Under the pieces are notes generated by a model, which worked only from the letters and a program-made list of their open reading frames with translations, was not told the DNA's origin and made no database searches. The position numbers and the translations under genes are program-made. Source: Pseudoduganella violaceinigra DSM 15887 (GTDB lineage Bacteria > Pseudomonadota > Gammaproteobacteria > Burkholderiales > Burkholderiaceae_D). From it: DNA of 64,000 bases. The stretch is taken from contig NZ_AUDI01000001.1 in the NCBI RefSeq assembly GCF_000425385.1, positions 372,001 through 436,000 on the forward strand, in the 5' to 3' direction. Below are positions 34,007 to 42,617 of the stretch, piece after piece. Each line of letters starts with the position of its first letter. Position 1 is the stretch's first letter.

Positions 34007-34849
34007 ATGCGATTCATTCTTTTGCATCGCCATGTCTTCAAGAATGCCGGCTCCACTTTGGACGGTTCATTACTGAGCCATTTCGGGGAAAACTTTACGG
34101 CGTTCCATCCCGAATCGTCGGACGGTGGGCGAGTCTATCCGCAGCAATTGTTCGAGCTCCTCGAACGCAACCCGAATCTACAGGCGATCTCAAGCCATCA
34201 TTTTTGGGACAAAGACTTCTCGGCATACCTGGACGAGCAGAGACAAGCTTCCTTCATCTTCTTCGACTTCGCCCTGCTGCGGCATCCAGTCTCGAGGCTG
34301 GCTTCGACGTATCTTTACTATCAGAGGTTCGCGTCGAACGGAAACCCTATCCAGGTCGCGGCTCAACGCTTGCCGTTTAACGAGTTCATTGAACACCTTG
34401 TGGAACATCATCCGAATTACGTGATCAATCCACAGGTAACAATATTCGGTTGCGATCATTACGGAGCACCGCCGTCCAAGCACAATCTCGACATCGCAAC
34501 CAGCCGCCTGATGCGAATGAGCCTGATTGGCACCGTGGAAAAGTACGACGAAGCCATGGCCACCGCCACCTATATGTTGCAGCCGGTTTTTGAAGGACTA
34601 AACCTTCAAGGAAGTATCAAGAACAAATCCGACAACGCCGCAATCAAGGGCTACGACGGCTCCCTCAAGTCAAGTCAACGGACGCTCGGGAACGACCTAT
34701 TTGACCGTCTTTGTGAACTCAACGATCTCGATATCCGCTTGTGGTCCAGAATATCGGAAGAATCTGCACGCCGCTTCAAGTATGTGCCAGCCGCGCTTGA
34801 AAGACAGCGGCCACCAATGCAGCTTGTGGGGGCCGGGCGACAATCCTGA
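34007..34849 (+). CDS. Sulfotransferase-like protein
   Basis: This 280-residue protein has a 5'-phosphosulfate-binding-like motif near the start (HRHVFKNAGSTLDGS) and a 3'-phosphate-binding-like motif LLRHPVSRLASTYLYYQRF at about 90-108, the pattern of Sulfotransfer_2 family enzymes. Possible acceptors are polysaccharides. The start at 34007 gives the motif its usual N-terminal place; an ATG at 33935 is also in frame. GC drops here, marking the left edge of the accessory stretch. Confidence 0.72.
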   Translation: MRFILLHRHVFKNAGSTLDGSLLSHFGENFTAFHPESSDGGRVYPQQLFELLERNPNLQAISSHHFWDKDFSAYLDEQRQASFIFFDFALLRHPVSRLASTYLYYQRFASNGNPIQVAAQRLPFNEFIEHLVEHHPNYVINPQVTIFGCDHYGAPPSKHNLDIATSRLMRMSLIGTVEKYDEAMATATYMLQPVFEGLNLQGSIKNKSDNAAIKGYDGSLKSSQRTLGNDLFDRLCELNDLDIRLWSRISEESARRFKYVPAALERQRPPMQLVGAGRQS

Positions 34850-35224
34850 AATGAGACCGTAATAAAGGCGCCGCGCGGTTTCTTGATTTGTGCATCTTGA
34901 GTATGACAACCGCAAATCTCGCAGTTGGCGGGAGCTGATCTATGCCGGCTACCGCATCTTGTCCAGCTGCCCCAACTTTTGCGTCGCAAGGTAAGCAAGG
35001 CTGAAGGCTTTTCTCGACAAAGTCCAAGCATTCAGGCCCGTCGGCCATCGCTGCCGCCCAGATCGCACCTGGCCACAAGCTTCGCCCCAAGTGCGGTGGA
35101 AGCAACCTAGCGGCCCCAATAAATCCTTGCACCTGCTTGCGAAGGGCTTTTGATTCGAGTCAAGCCAACCGTTTGCCAAAGGGCAATACTGATCACTACG
35201 GTCCATCCCCTTTCGGAGGTTTCC
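34850..35224. other. Intergenic stretch without a recognisable gene
   Basis: About 375 bp between the sulfotransferase-like gene and hcp. Short frames occur on both strands, but none has a credible start, ribosome-binding site and family resemblance together. It may hold eroded coding DNA. The end carries the hcp Shine-Dalgarno (CGGAGG). Confidence 0.5.
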
Positions 35225-35614
35225 ATGGCAATCGACGTTTATCTTCAACTAGATGGAATCAAGGGCGAATCCACAGATGCCGGACATGCCACATGGATTG
35301 AATGCACTTCCGCCCAATGGGGTGTCGAACAACCCAGGAGCGCAACGTCCTCCACGGCCGGCGGACATACGGCAGAACGTTGCGACATCCGGAGCATTTT
35401 CATCACCAAACTCGCTGACCTAGCCTCACCACTCTTAATGCAAAATTGTGCGGCAGGACGCTCGCTGCAAAAAGCAAGACTCGAATTCTTGCGGGCCGAT
35501 GGCAATGGAGATCGCGTCAAGTACTACGAAGTCGAGCTTGAAAACATGTTGATCGGAAGCTATATGGCCATGATTCACATCGACGTGGTGTCGAAGTTGA
35601 TATCCGCCCCATGA
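35225..35614 (+). pseudogene. hcp: Truncated hcp (type VI secretion tube protein)
   Basis: The frame encodes 129 residues starting MAIDVYLQLDGIKGES, the Hcp N-terminus, and keeps the family through RSIFITKLADLASPLL and VKYYEVELENMLIGS. After that Ser (about 35560) Hcp character stops, and the last 18 residues are out-of-frame reading of a peptidase domain. Hcp proteins are usually about 160-170 residues, so roughly the last 40 are lost. The tube ring needs those strands, so the product is unlikely to work. A strong Shine-Dalgarno is still present. No other T6SS gene is in the window. Confidence 0.8.
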
Positions 35615-35805
35615 GGAAGGACGGAAAGCAAATAGCTTGCATTTACCGCGAGACTGCTTATGACCGCGCTGGAACTGAAAGACTGATCAAGTTGTTTCGT
35701 ACATGTGCGGCTTGCCCCTTACTCGTTTTCTTCAACGACGTAAAGATTTCTGGCGTGAAGCCTCTCGCTAAGCATGACAATCACTTCCACGTTCAGTTTA
35801 GTTGA
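35542..35805 (+). pseudogene. C-terminal half of a peptidoglycan peptidase effector (LAS/M15-M74 type)
   Basis: This frame is open from after a TGA at 35539 and reads YGHDSHRRGVEVDIRP, then RKDGKQ, and ends LAKHDNHFHVQFS. This is the zinc site of LAS-type peptidoglycan endopeptidases: H-x6-D in SHRRGVEVD and HxH in NHFHV. The N-terminal part of the domain is missing and the frame differs from hcp by one base. A 64-codon ORF starts at the in-frame ATG at 35611 and would lack the first two ligands. The original was probably an Hcp-linked effector; a deletion joined the two out of frame near 35560. Confidence 0.75.
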
Positions 35806-35809
35806 GCAT

Positions 35810-36190
35810 ATGAAGACACTCTTATTAGGAATCATGTTGCTGACAGCATGGACGTCTGACTCCGCGCTCGCTGCGCCGGCATGGGACGGCTCTTACACCT
35901 CGTTCGCAGGCAATTACCTTATCTATTCGAATGACCTGGATGAGAAGGCGCCGCCAACGGCAAAAGATCGGCGCGTCTCATTCTCCGTTGACGGGGCACT
36001 TTCCAAGAAGCTCTTTGAGTCGATCGGTCCTGACGTGAAAGAAGCATGTGGAGCCTCCGCAGATTTGCGTATCCGAGTCCGTGGCGACCTGACATGCACG
36101 TTTGAGCGGAACGAGAAAAAAAGCCCTTACAACTGTCATTTTGGGCTGGATCTCAGGTCCGGAAAAAGCATTTCCGGTTCGACTTGCTGA
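35810..36190 (+). CDS. Periplasmic immunity-like protein beside the effector relic
   Basis: This 126-residue protein has a signal peptide at 1-22 (LLTAWTSDSALAA). The mature small beta domain has four Cys (EACGAS, LTCTFE, PYNCHFG and a C-terminal Cys in SISGSTC), suggesting two disulfides. Size, export signal and position directly after the peptidase relic match the immunity protein of a peptidoglycan-targeting T6SS effector (inference). The gene appears intact, so it may still protect against related effectors. Confidence 0.65.
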   Translation: MKTLLLGIMLLTAWTSDSALAAPAWDGSYTSFAGNYLIYSNDLDEKAPPTAKDRRVSFSVDGALSKKLFESIGPDVKEACGASADLRIRVRGDLTCTFERNEKKSPYNCHFGLDLRSGKSISGSTC

Positions 36191-36343
36191 CTCGCGACCG
36201 CGCGAAGTCACCCATCACCCAATGTGCAACTGGTACTGCACAATACTGCAGCACCGGGACGGAATTAACATTCGATAAATTCCCGGATGATAATATATTG
36301 AGTTCAAAGTCCTTGACTGCTTCGCGTCTCAATAGCTGAATTA

Positions 36344-37936
36344 ATGATCGCCGACAAATTACACGCCTTCCCCATCGACAACGCCTATAACGCTTTAGTT
36401 GAGAGAATCAACAATCGCTTCAGCGCTCTGACTGGACCGATTTTCGAAACCAACACCACAGGACTGTTTGAGGCCTACCTCAATGCCTGCGACGATCCGG
36501 CCCAGCGCCAGAAGCGCACATGCAGCTGCTGCAGGAACTTCATCGAGCGCTTCGGCGGCTTGGCGACCGTCGGCGACGACGGCCAGCTGGTATCCGCGCT
36601 GTGGGATATTGACGATGTACCCGAAGCATACCGTGAAGCGATCAACGCACTGCAGCGCGAAGTGCGGCGGGCCAGCATCACCATGCCTTTCCTGTCGAGC
36701 GACGCGGTGCTCGGCAAACCGGAAAAAGGCGGTTGGCATCATTTCGCCATTAAATCTGGAAAGGTCTTTGTCGGCAATGGGCTCGACAACGCATTCCAGG
36801 CTGCCAGCGCCCGGCGGGAAGCGTTCGATTCGGTGCGGCGCGCTTTGGGCGAATACTCATCGTCCACCTGCGCAACGGCATTGCGCTTACTGAAAGACGA
36901 TTCGCTGGCTAATTCAGAAGCGGCGTTGGGACAGGCGCAGTTCCTGGTCGACCTGCACACCGCACGCGATGCCGTCAGCGGCCAGCAAAACAAGGACAAC
37001 GTCGTCTATCGCATGGTCGCCATGGCGCCGACGGGATTCTGCCATCCGCGTTCAAGCATGATCGCCACGCTGCTTGACGATATTGCCGGCGGCAAGTCCT
37101 TCGAACAAGCGGCGGCCAGCTGGGCCGCAAAGATGCACCCGCTCAAATATCAGCGCCCCCAGGCTGCGCCGACCGCAGGCGCCATCAAGGCTGCCGAAGC
37201 GGCGTTCGAAAAGCTGGGCGCAGGAACCGCACTGCAGCGCCGCTACGCCACGATGGCCGATATCCTGGAAACGGTCTGGTTGCCACGCGAGCAGGAGAAG
37301 CCGGTATCGCAAGGCCTGTTTGCTAGCATCATTCCCAAGGCAGCAAGCACGCCGGCAGCAAACATGATCGCGCCCGCAACGGTCATGACGCTCGATAAGT
37401 TCCGCCGCACGGTACTGCCGACGGCGGACAAGATCGCAATGGCGGCACCGGCCGGACCATCGACGTTTGTTGCACTGACCTCCGCGGTCCATGCCGATGC
37501 GCGCCCGATTCTGCAATGGGACAACGAAGAGAAGCGCAACCCCGTTGCCTGGTACATTTACCACGGCGGCTCGTCGGCCAGCGATTTCAATCTGTCCGGC
37601 AGCTACTATGAGGTCACTGCGGTGACGCCGCAGCCACATACCTGGTTCGGGCAAGTCCATCCGCAGCATGGCGAAGGCCTTGTGCTGTTGCTGAAGAACG
37701 CACGCGACTTGCGCAAGTGCGGAGGACATTCAGCGATCTTCCCCGTTTGCCTGAAAGGCGAGTTCCACGGATTCAGGTCGACCATCGAAGCGTACAGCAA
37801 GGCCAATCCGCTGGCTGGATTTGGCGAGGACAATGTGGCTGGCTTGTTGCTGTCCAAGGGCGAGCAGTATCAGATAACGCTTCGGGTTACGTCCGGCGGG
37901 CAGACAAGCGACTACCGGATTGATCGCTGGGACTAG
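36344..37936 (+). CDS. Hypothetical 530-residue protein with N-terminal Cys cluster
   Basis: I do not recognise the family. Residues 55-70 hold a Cys cluster (RTCSCCRNFIERFGGL) that could bind metal. The middle is helical, and the C-terminal third is beta-rich with HPQHGEGLVLLLKNARD and KCGGHSAIFPVCLKGE. Large single proteins of this kind are often phage- or plasmid-borne. GC is higher than in the flanking accessory genes. The ATG at 36344 has no strong ribosome-binding site, and the upstream 150 bp are AT-rich. Confidence 0.6.
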   Translation: MIADKLHAFPIDNAYNALVERINNRFSALTGPIFETNTTGLFEAYLNACDDPAQRQKRTCSCCRNFIERFGGLATVGDDGQLVSALWDIDDVPEAYREAINALQREVRRASITMPFLSSDAVLGKPEKGGWHHFAIKSGKVFVGNGLDNAFQAASARREAFDSVRRALGEYSSSTCATALRLLKDDSLANSEAALGQAQFLVDLHTARDAVSGQQNKDNVVYRMVAMAPTGFCHPRSSMIATLLDDIAGGKSFEQAAASWAAKMHPLKYQRPQAAPTAGAIKAAEAAFEKLGAGTALQRRYATMADILETVWLPREQEKPVSQGLFASIIPKAASTPAANMIAPATVMTLDKFRRTVLPTADKIAMAAPAGPSTFVALTSAVHADARPILQWDNEEKRNPVAWYIYHGGSSASDFNLSGSYYEVTAVTPQPHTWFGQVHPQHGEGLVLLLKNARDLRKCGGHSAIFPVCLKGEFHGFRSTIEAYSKANPLAGFGEDNVAGLLLSKGEQYQITLRVTSGGQTSDYRIDRWD

Positions 37937-38025
37937 GTTTGCCAATTCCGGCTATCCTAGCAGTCGAATTTCCCATTAGTGATCTCGACTGAATGTCGTT
38001 TCTGACGCTCCGATGACTTCGCCCT

Positions 38026-38955
38026 ATGCTTATGAAAACCATACTCCTGTTCGCACTAAGCATCCCCCTTGCCGCGATAGCGGCACCGGAGCCCCTGAAA
38101 GAAGCGAGCCAATGGATTCATGGCGTTCCTGCGGGCCAAGCCTGCGTGCAGCTCTTACAGGTGCACCAGGCCGGGCCCGGCGTTTTTATCATTCGCCAAA
38201 ACAAATGCGTGAACACTGAAGCGCCGTTTCTCTACCTGATACTTGGTGAACAAAAGGCGCTCTTGTTGGACTCCGGCGCCAAGCCTGACGCTGGTGTGGA
38301 CTTTCCCTTGGTGGAAACGGTGAATCGCTTGATCGGCGAACGCAAGCTGAGCTTGCTCGTCGCGCATACCCACGGGCACCGCGACCATATCGCCTTCGAC
38401 TACGCGTTCCGCGCCCGCGCCAATACGACCGTGGTCGGTACCACGCCCGATGCAGTCAAAACGCATTTCCAGTTTACCCAATGGCCCGAGGGTGAAGCCC
38501 AGGTTGACCTTGGCGGTCGAAAAATCACGGTCCTGCCCTTGCCTGGCCACGAAGCCGCACACCTTGCTTTCTACGATCCGCACAGCGGCACGGTCTTCAG
38601 TGGAGATTCGTTGTATCCCGGTATGCTCACGGTGCGTGACTGGCCAGCGTATCGACAAAGCATTGCCCGGTTATTGAAATTTGCGGAAGCCCACCCCGTC
38701 ACCGCATTCGCTGGCGCGCACGTCGAGATGATGAGCAAGCCGTATGACATGTATCCGCTTGATACGGCTTACCAGCCGCAGGAACACAAACTGTTCCTTG
38801 GCCTGGAACACCTGCGTCAATTGAACGATGCACTGACGGCACAAGGCGAAAAGCCAGCGCGTATCGAGCGCGCGGACTTCATTGTCGAGCCTTATGCACC
38901 GCCATCTGCCGGGCTGGTGCTTGGTTTAATGCCTTGGTGGAAGAGACGAATTTGA
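38026..38955 (+). CDS. Exported MBL-fold metallo-hydrolase
   Basis: This 309-residue protein has a signal peptide (TILLFALSIPLAAIAA). The metallo-beta-lactamase core includes HTHGHRDH near residue 117, GHEAAH near 180, FSGDSL near 197 and GAHVEM near 232. All ligands for two metals are therefore present. The substrate is unknown; the sequence is not obviously a B1-B3 beta-lactamase. The extreme 3' end coincides with a tRNA-Ser-like repeat (38943-38971). An ATG two codons downstream is an equally possible start. Confidence 0.8.
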   Translation: MLMKTILLFALSIPLAAIAAPEPLKEASQWIHGVPAGQACVQLLQVHQAGPGVFIIRQNKCVNTEAPFLYLILGEQKALLLDSGAKPDAGVDFPLVETVNRLIGERKLSLLVAHTHGHRDHIAFDYAFRARANTTVVGTTPDAVKTHFQFTQWPEGEAQVDLGGRKITVLPLPGHEAAHLAFYDPHSGTVFSGDSLYPGMLTVRDWPAYRQSIARLLKFAEAHPVTAFAGAHVEMMSKPYDMYPLDTAYQPQEHKLFLGLEHLRQLNDALTAQGEKPARIERADFIVEPYAPPSAGLVLGLMPWWKRRI

Positions 38956-38971
38956 ACCCTCGATAGGCTAT
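38943..38971. repeat. Degenerate copy of the tRNA-Ser T-arm region (attachment-site-like)
   Basis: Twenty-four of 29 positions match 45245-45273 inside the tRNA-Ser gene, in the same orientation, including 11 identical bases CGATAGGCTAT. An element integrated at the tRNA 3' end would leave such a copy on the far side, as seen here 6.3 kb away. Confidence 0.65.
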
Positions 38972-39147
38972 ACCCCCGGCCGGAAAATAAAAAATTACCT
39001 TTAAAACAACGATTTATGCTTTGTCGCCCGCGTACTATCGCTTCTCACGATAAGTCATTGCTTTTTCGACGGGAAAGTTCGTTCAATAGTAGAACTCCTC
39101 TTGACAGTCCGGTGCAAAAGATTCAATCTACTCCCAATCGCACTTAA

Positions 39148-39162
39148 GATGCAATTTGCATC
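39148..39162. promoter_or_regulatory. Palindrome GATGCAA-T-TTGCATC upstream of the RHH gene
   Basis: This perfect 7+1+7 dyad lies 23 bp before the preferred TTG start at 39185. It is a candidate operator for the ribbon-helix-helix protein encoded next, since such proteins often repress themselves. Confidence 0.45.
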
Positions 39163-39184
39163 TAAATACAAAATGGGAGGTAAC

Positions 39185-40273
39185 TTGAATCTTTCAATCG
39201 CAAATCTATTAACTGTTTTGTTGGGGCGAGTACCCGCTCCAACCTCACTCCCCAACACAGAGCAGCCGTCCGACAGTCAACTTACCGAAAGCAAGCGAGT
39301 TGCAACTACGATTCGGCTGGATTCTGACGTCAAGGCATTTGTCGAACGCCACGCCCAAACGATGGGGCTCTCGATCCAGGACTTCATCGGAATGACGATG
39401 CGTGCGGTCATGCTAGCGTCCGAATCGCCAAAGGTCGGCGAACTTGATCTTTTGGTTTCGCGTTTTTTCGACATTTTTTCGGCTCACGAAATTAATGCTG
39501 TCGACATACCGTCAATTTTGCCACCTGGCCACCTTGCCCGCGCCGACCTTGAACATAGGGAGCGCCTCATAAATGCGCTCGACAACAAAACAATTAGAGG
39601 TCTCGCGGAGCTATTCCTTGTTGACGAAGAATGGTTAAAAGGTTCGACCAACTATTGCCTAACACACAACCAAATTCAAAGTTGGTACAAATCAACTTGG
39701 AACTTCGCCCGAGAACTTTTGATCCACAAACTAGACCCAAAAAATTTCAGTGTTTCAGTATGGTTCGTGACACGCGAAGATGGGTCTTTGAGATTACTAA
39801 ATGAGGCGCGCCTAAAAGAAGACTACGTTGCTGCGGTCGACATAACGCCCGTCATTGTTACAGAACGACGAGTTAACGAGGTCCATGTCAAGACTTATCA
39901 AATGTGGGAAACGCAGCGTTGGAATTATATAAATTGCAGGCTGGATCTAAAAGTCATGATGATGCTCTGCGACCGTTCCCGGACGTCATGCCACGGGATT
40001 GCGCTGCCAAGCGAAAAATACGACGACTTTCTAGCTAGGCGAACGCTTCCTGCCGAGGCCCTCAAACGTCCTTACCAAGCCTGGAACATTGACGACGTTG
40101 TATGGGACTCCCCACAAAACTTAGAATTTGAAGAACTCGCCTACGCTGAGCAGCGCTACCGTGACGAAAAAATGATTACGATGGAGGCCGCAATTAGCCG
40201 ACCATATATTGTTACGAATGCCGCTGAGGTTCAAGCACGACGAGCAGCACCGCTGCTCGCAAGCGAGAAATGA
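39185..40273 (+). CDS. Ribbon-helix-helix protein with long unknown C-terminal domain
   Basis: The product is 362 residues from a TTG start at 39185, which has a good Shine-Dalgarno (GGGAGG); an in-frame ATG at 39149 has none. After a hydrophobic start, a segment reads VATTIRLDSDVKAFVERHAQ and GLSIQDFIGMTMRAVM, the ribbon-helix-helix DNA-binding pattern. The remaining 280 residues are unrecognised, with CDRSRTSCHGIAL among the few distinctive motifs. GC is far below the chromosome average, a sign of transfer. It could be a plasmid- or element-borne regulator. Confidence 0.6.
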   Translation: MNLSIANLLTVLLGRVPAPTSLPNTEQPSDSQLTESKRVATTIRLDSDVKAFVERHAQTMGLSIQDFIGMTMRAVMLASESPKVGELDLLVSRFFDIFSAHEINAVDIPSILPPGHLARADLEHRERLINALDNKTIRGLAELFLVDEEWLKGSTNYCLTHNQIQSWYKSTWNFARELLIHKLDPKNFSVSVWFVTREDGSLRLLNEARLKEDYVAAVDITPVIVTERRVNEVHVKTYQMWETQRWNYINCRLDLKVMMMLCDRSRTSCHGIALPSEKYDDFLARRTLPAEALKRPYQAWNIDDVVWDSPQNLEFEELAYAEQRYRDEKMITMEAAISRPYIVTNAAEVQARRAAPLLASEK

Positions 40274-40544
40274 AATGAAATGATAAGTCTCTCACCAAAT
40301 TGAACGCGGTGAACAAAACTCAGGCAGCGGTGAAGGCGGTTGCTTGGAGCTCGAGATTCTCAAGCCTGATCGCTTCGCCATCCTCCTACCTTTCGCCAAT
40401 TTCGGCTATTGAATCACCCGCAACGCGGAGATCAGCTCCGCCGCAACGTCTCGCACGAAGGCTACTTTTGCATGGCTGCTGTCTGAGCAATTGCTTCATG
40501 CATCGTAAGCTGCCGAAGTCGCGGCGCTCACGACCTTCGACCAG

Positions 40545-41282
40545 GTGCAGACGCTGATCGATGGATTCGAAGCAGAGGCGAAGTCTGCTGACCAACTGCT
40601 AGAGCAGGTTCTAGCGCGGTTGGGGGAAATCAAACGAGGTGTGGAAGAAGGACCTTTCAGCGATAGGAATCTATTCAAGCCGAAAATGCTCGAGAAGGAT
40701 GTGCAACTTTGGCTTGCTGCACGCCTTCCTGACCTGCTCAGTGGTAAAGCGGCCGCGTCCGATATCGCCGTTTTCGGCGTGTGGATGGCGCTTCTCCTGG
40801 CCCCGCTTTTTTCCGAGGTGTCTCTTCTAGGTGTGACACTCAAAAATGAGATTGAGGAGCTGAAAGGGCATATTGCTGCTCAAATTGCCGATGTCCGGGC
40901 GGACGTTCGCAATGCCGTCGACATTAGGGCGACCGTAAGTCCCACTTTCAATATTCCCCCTCCGACCGACAATCAGCTTCCCGAAATAGAAGCCCAGGTG
41001 AAAGCCGCAGTGGCTGCAGCGTTTGCGGAGCAAGGTGGCAAGGTGGCGGGGACAGAGGCCAGCGTTACGGTTGGCGTGGTGCTGGAAACGGCCAGCATGA
41101 ATGAAGCCGATCTGGCGGAATACTGCCGCCGTAAAGGCATCTTTGTCGAGCAAGTAGCAGCATGGCGTTCTGCGTGTATGTCCGCCAATGCTAGTGCTGC
41201 CGAACGAGCTAAGGAAGAACGTGCCCAAGCCGGCCCTTTACGAACGTGGATGAAGCACGTGCTTGGACGACGGATTTTGTGA
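40545..41282 (+). pseudogene. Chimeric ORF: unknown coiled-coil/membrane protein fused to IS3 OrfA fragment
   Basis: The frame (GTG start) encodes 245 residues. Residues 1-175 form an unknown protein with helices, one hydrophobic segment (SDIAVFGVWMALLLAPLFSE) and a coiled coil. The family frame continues upstream (AAEVAALTTFDQ) to a TAA, so the 5' end may be lost. From about residue 179 it reads VVLETASMNEADLAEYCRR, then KGIFVEQVAAWRSAC, which belongs to an IS3-type OrfA. The gene was therefore interrupted by an insertion sequence whose middle was later deleted. Confidence 0.65.
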
Positions 41283-41512
41283 GGTGGTACAACAACGTGC
41301 ATAAGCACAGCGGGCTTAAATTCGTCACACCGGCACAGCGCCACAGTGGCACCGATGACGCAGTTCTGCGCCAACGCGAACGTGTCTACGCGGAGGCGAA
41401 AGCGCGCAGACCGGAGCGCTGGTCAGGTGCGACGCGGAACTGGGAAGCAGTAAAAGAAGTATGGCTGAACCCTGAGCGATCAGGCATTGAGAATTTTCGG
41501 CAAGCCGCATAA
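41080..41512 (+). mobile_element. IS3-family remnant with internal deletion
   Basis: Positions 41080-41225 encode the middle of an OrfA (EADLAEYCRRKG, VEQVAAWRSAC). From 41246 a different frame encodes the C-terminal end of an IS3 OrfB transposase: FVRWYNNVHKHSGLKFVTPA, then RHSGTD and VYAEAKARRPERWSG, ending at 41512. The last catalytic-domain strand is present but the DDE core is gone. About 0.9 kb of the element is missing. Not mobile by itself. Confidence 0.8.
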
Positions 41513-41902
41513 CTCGACGCGACAACTTTGTTGACAATCACCGGTAGCGACCTTATCAGAATACGATTCATTTTCCTCGCTCAATCGCCGCTGCACGTGC
41601 GCGCGCATGAGCTCAGTGTAGTTGGACAACTTTCGATTAATATTCCAATAGTCCACTAGCCATGCAAGGTCACGAGGACTAACTGCCATCCCTAAGTAAT
41701 TCCCGCCGTGCACAGCCTCCCAAAAATCAGCTTCATTTATAACGTTGAAGTGGCGAGCCAATTTTACTTGTTCTGTTCGCGAAAGCGGTTCGAGTACAAC
41801 CGGTTCAACCTCTTCTACCCGAGGAAGTAGCGCGTTGCCCGAAGCAGAATCACTTTGATTTGAAATGACGTACTGCGACGAGCAAAGAGGTTGTGTCAGC
41901 AA
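41480..41902 (-). pseudogene. Fragment of a STAND-type NTPase (winged-helix/ARC2 region)
   Basis: This 140-codon frame reads VVLEPLSRTEQVKLARHF, NVINEADFWEAV and SPRDLAWLVDYWNINRKL, ending in LMRAHVQRRLSEEN. The 'LepLs...' opening, then 'a..P.DL..L..yW', is the pattern that follows the NTPase core in large STAND/NACHT proteins, including several antiviral ones. Neither Walker motif nor an effector domain is present. The 3' side runs into the IS3 remnant and the 5' side into the gene at 41893. It is a double-truncated relic (recognition from memory of the family). Confidence 0.55.
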
Positions 41903-42531
41903 ACTATGAACTGCACTTCGGACCTCGGGTACCGCCCAATCATAAAACCGACTGGAGAGAAAGATCTGTGTTCGATGCGGAGCTTCAAAGTGAGCGAGAG
42001 GCTCTGGTCAGCATTCTTGCCGACGCCGAGATGCAACTGGAAGAGATTGATAAATCTGAAGACCTGAAATCCAAGGCAGAGGAACATTTGACCAACATTC
42101 GTGCAGGCGCTTATCTCGCAAAGCCAACAGAATCCGCAACGATGAAGCGTGACATCGGCGAGGCAGAAAAAGCTCTGGATCGTTGCAGAGACAGCGCATT
42201 GAATGCACGCGCGGCTCGACCAATCGTAGTTGCGAATATCGACAAGGCAAGGGAAGAACTTCGGTCAATCGATGAAGAGATCGAACAAGAACGATTCCAA
42301 CTGAAAAAAAAGCAAAACCAACAGAGGGAAATCGTTGTTTATGCCCGGTGGGCCGACCTCATGACCCTCACGCAAGCGGCTGTGCACGACATTATTGAAG
42401 TGAACAGAGAAGTCGGGCGCTCACTCGTTGAAGCTCTGATGCATGAAGGTCTGAAAGAATTTGATGACAAGGGACGCTTGGTTCGCCCCAACTGGCTCAA
42501 ATCAGGTTCAGGTGGCCTGAGAAATATCTAG
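41893..42531 (+). CDS. Hypothetical coiled-coil protein, 212 residues
   Basis: The product is mainly long charged helices (ELQSEREALVSILADAEMQL, REELRSIDEEIEQERFQLKK) followed by a small C-terminal domain (MHEGLKEFDDKGRLVRPNWL). No family is recognised. It starts at GTG with a weak GAGG. A clear Rho-independent terminator follows at 42564. Low GC suggests acquisition. It overlaps the STAND relic antisense by 10 bp. Confidence 0.6.
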   Translation: MSANYELHFGPRVPPNHKTDWRERSVFDAELQSEREALVSILADAEMQLEEIDKSEDLKSKAEEHLTNIRAGAYLAKPTESATMKRDIGEAEKALDRCRDSALNARAARPIVVANIDKAREELRSIDEEIEQERFQLKKKQNQQREIVVYARWADLMTLTQAAVHDIIEVNREVGRSLVEALMHEGLKEFDDKGRLVRPNWLKSGSGGLRNI

Positions 42532-42544
42532 TACCCGACTCACG

Positions 42545-42555
42545 CCTCGATAGGC
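42545..42555. repeat. Second short tRNA-Ser-like sequence
   Basis: CCTCGATAGGC matches the copy at 38959-38968 plus one flanking base and shares its T where the tRNA gene has C. It lies just after the coiled-coil gene and may be another junction scar. With only 11 bp the evidence is weak. Confidence 0.3.
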
Positions 42556-42563
42556 AAGCGACT

Positions 42564-42589
42564 GCCCGGCCTAGCGCCGGGCTTTTTTT
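42564..42589 (+). terminator. Rho-independent terminator after the coiled-coil gene
   Basis: The stem GCCCGGC/GCCGGGC (42564-42570 and 42576-42582) is followed by seven T. It ends the rightward transcript before the convergent lipoprotein gene. Confidence 0.85.
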
Positions 42590-42617
42590 GCGTAGAGCGC
42601 TCACATTTGCGCAATGC

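Noticed and set aside
40300..40557. 85-codon rightward ORF before the chimeric pseudogene
   Set aside because: Ser/Arg/Pro-rich low-complexity translation without a domain; probably eroded sequence.
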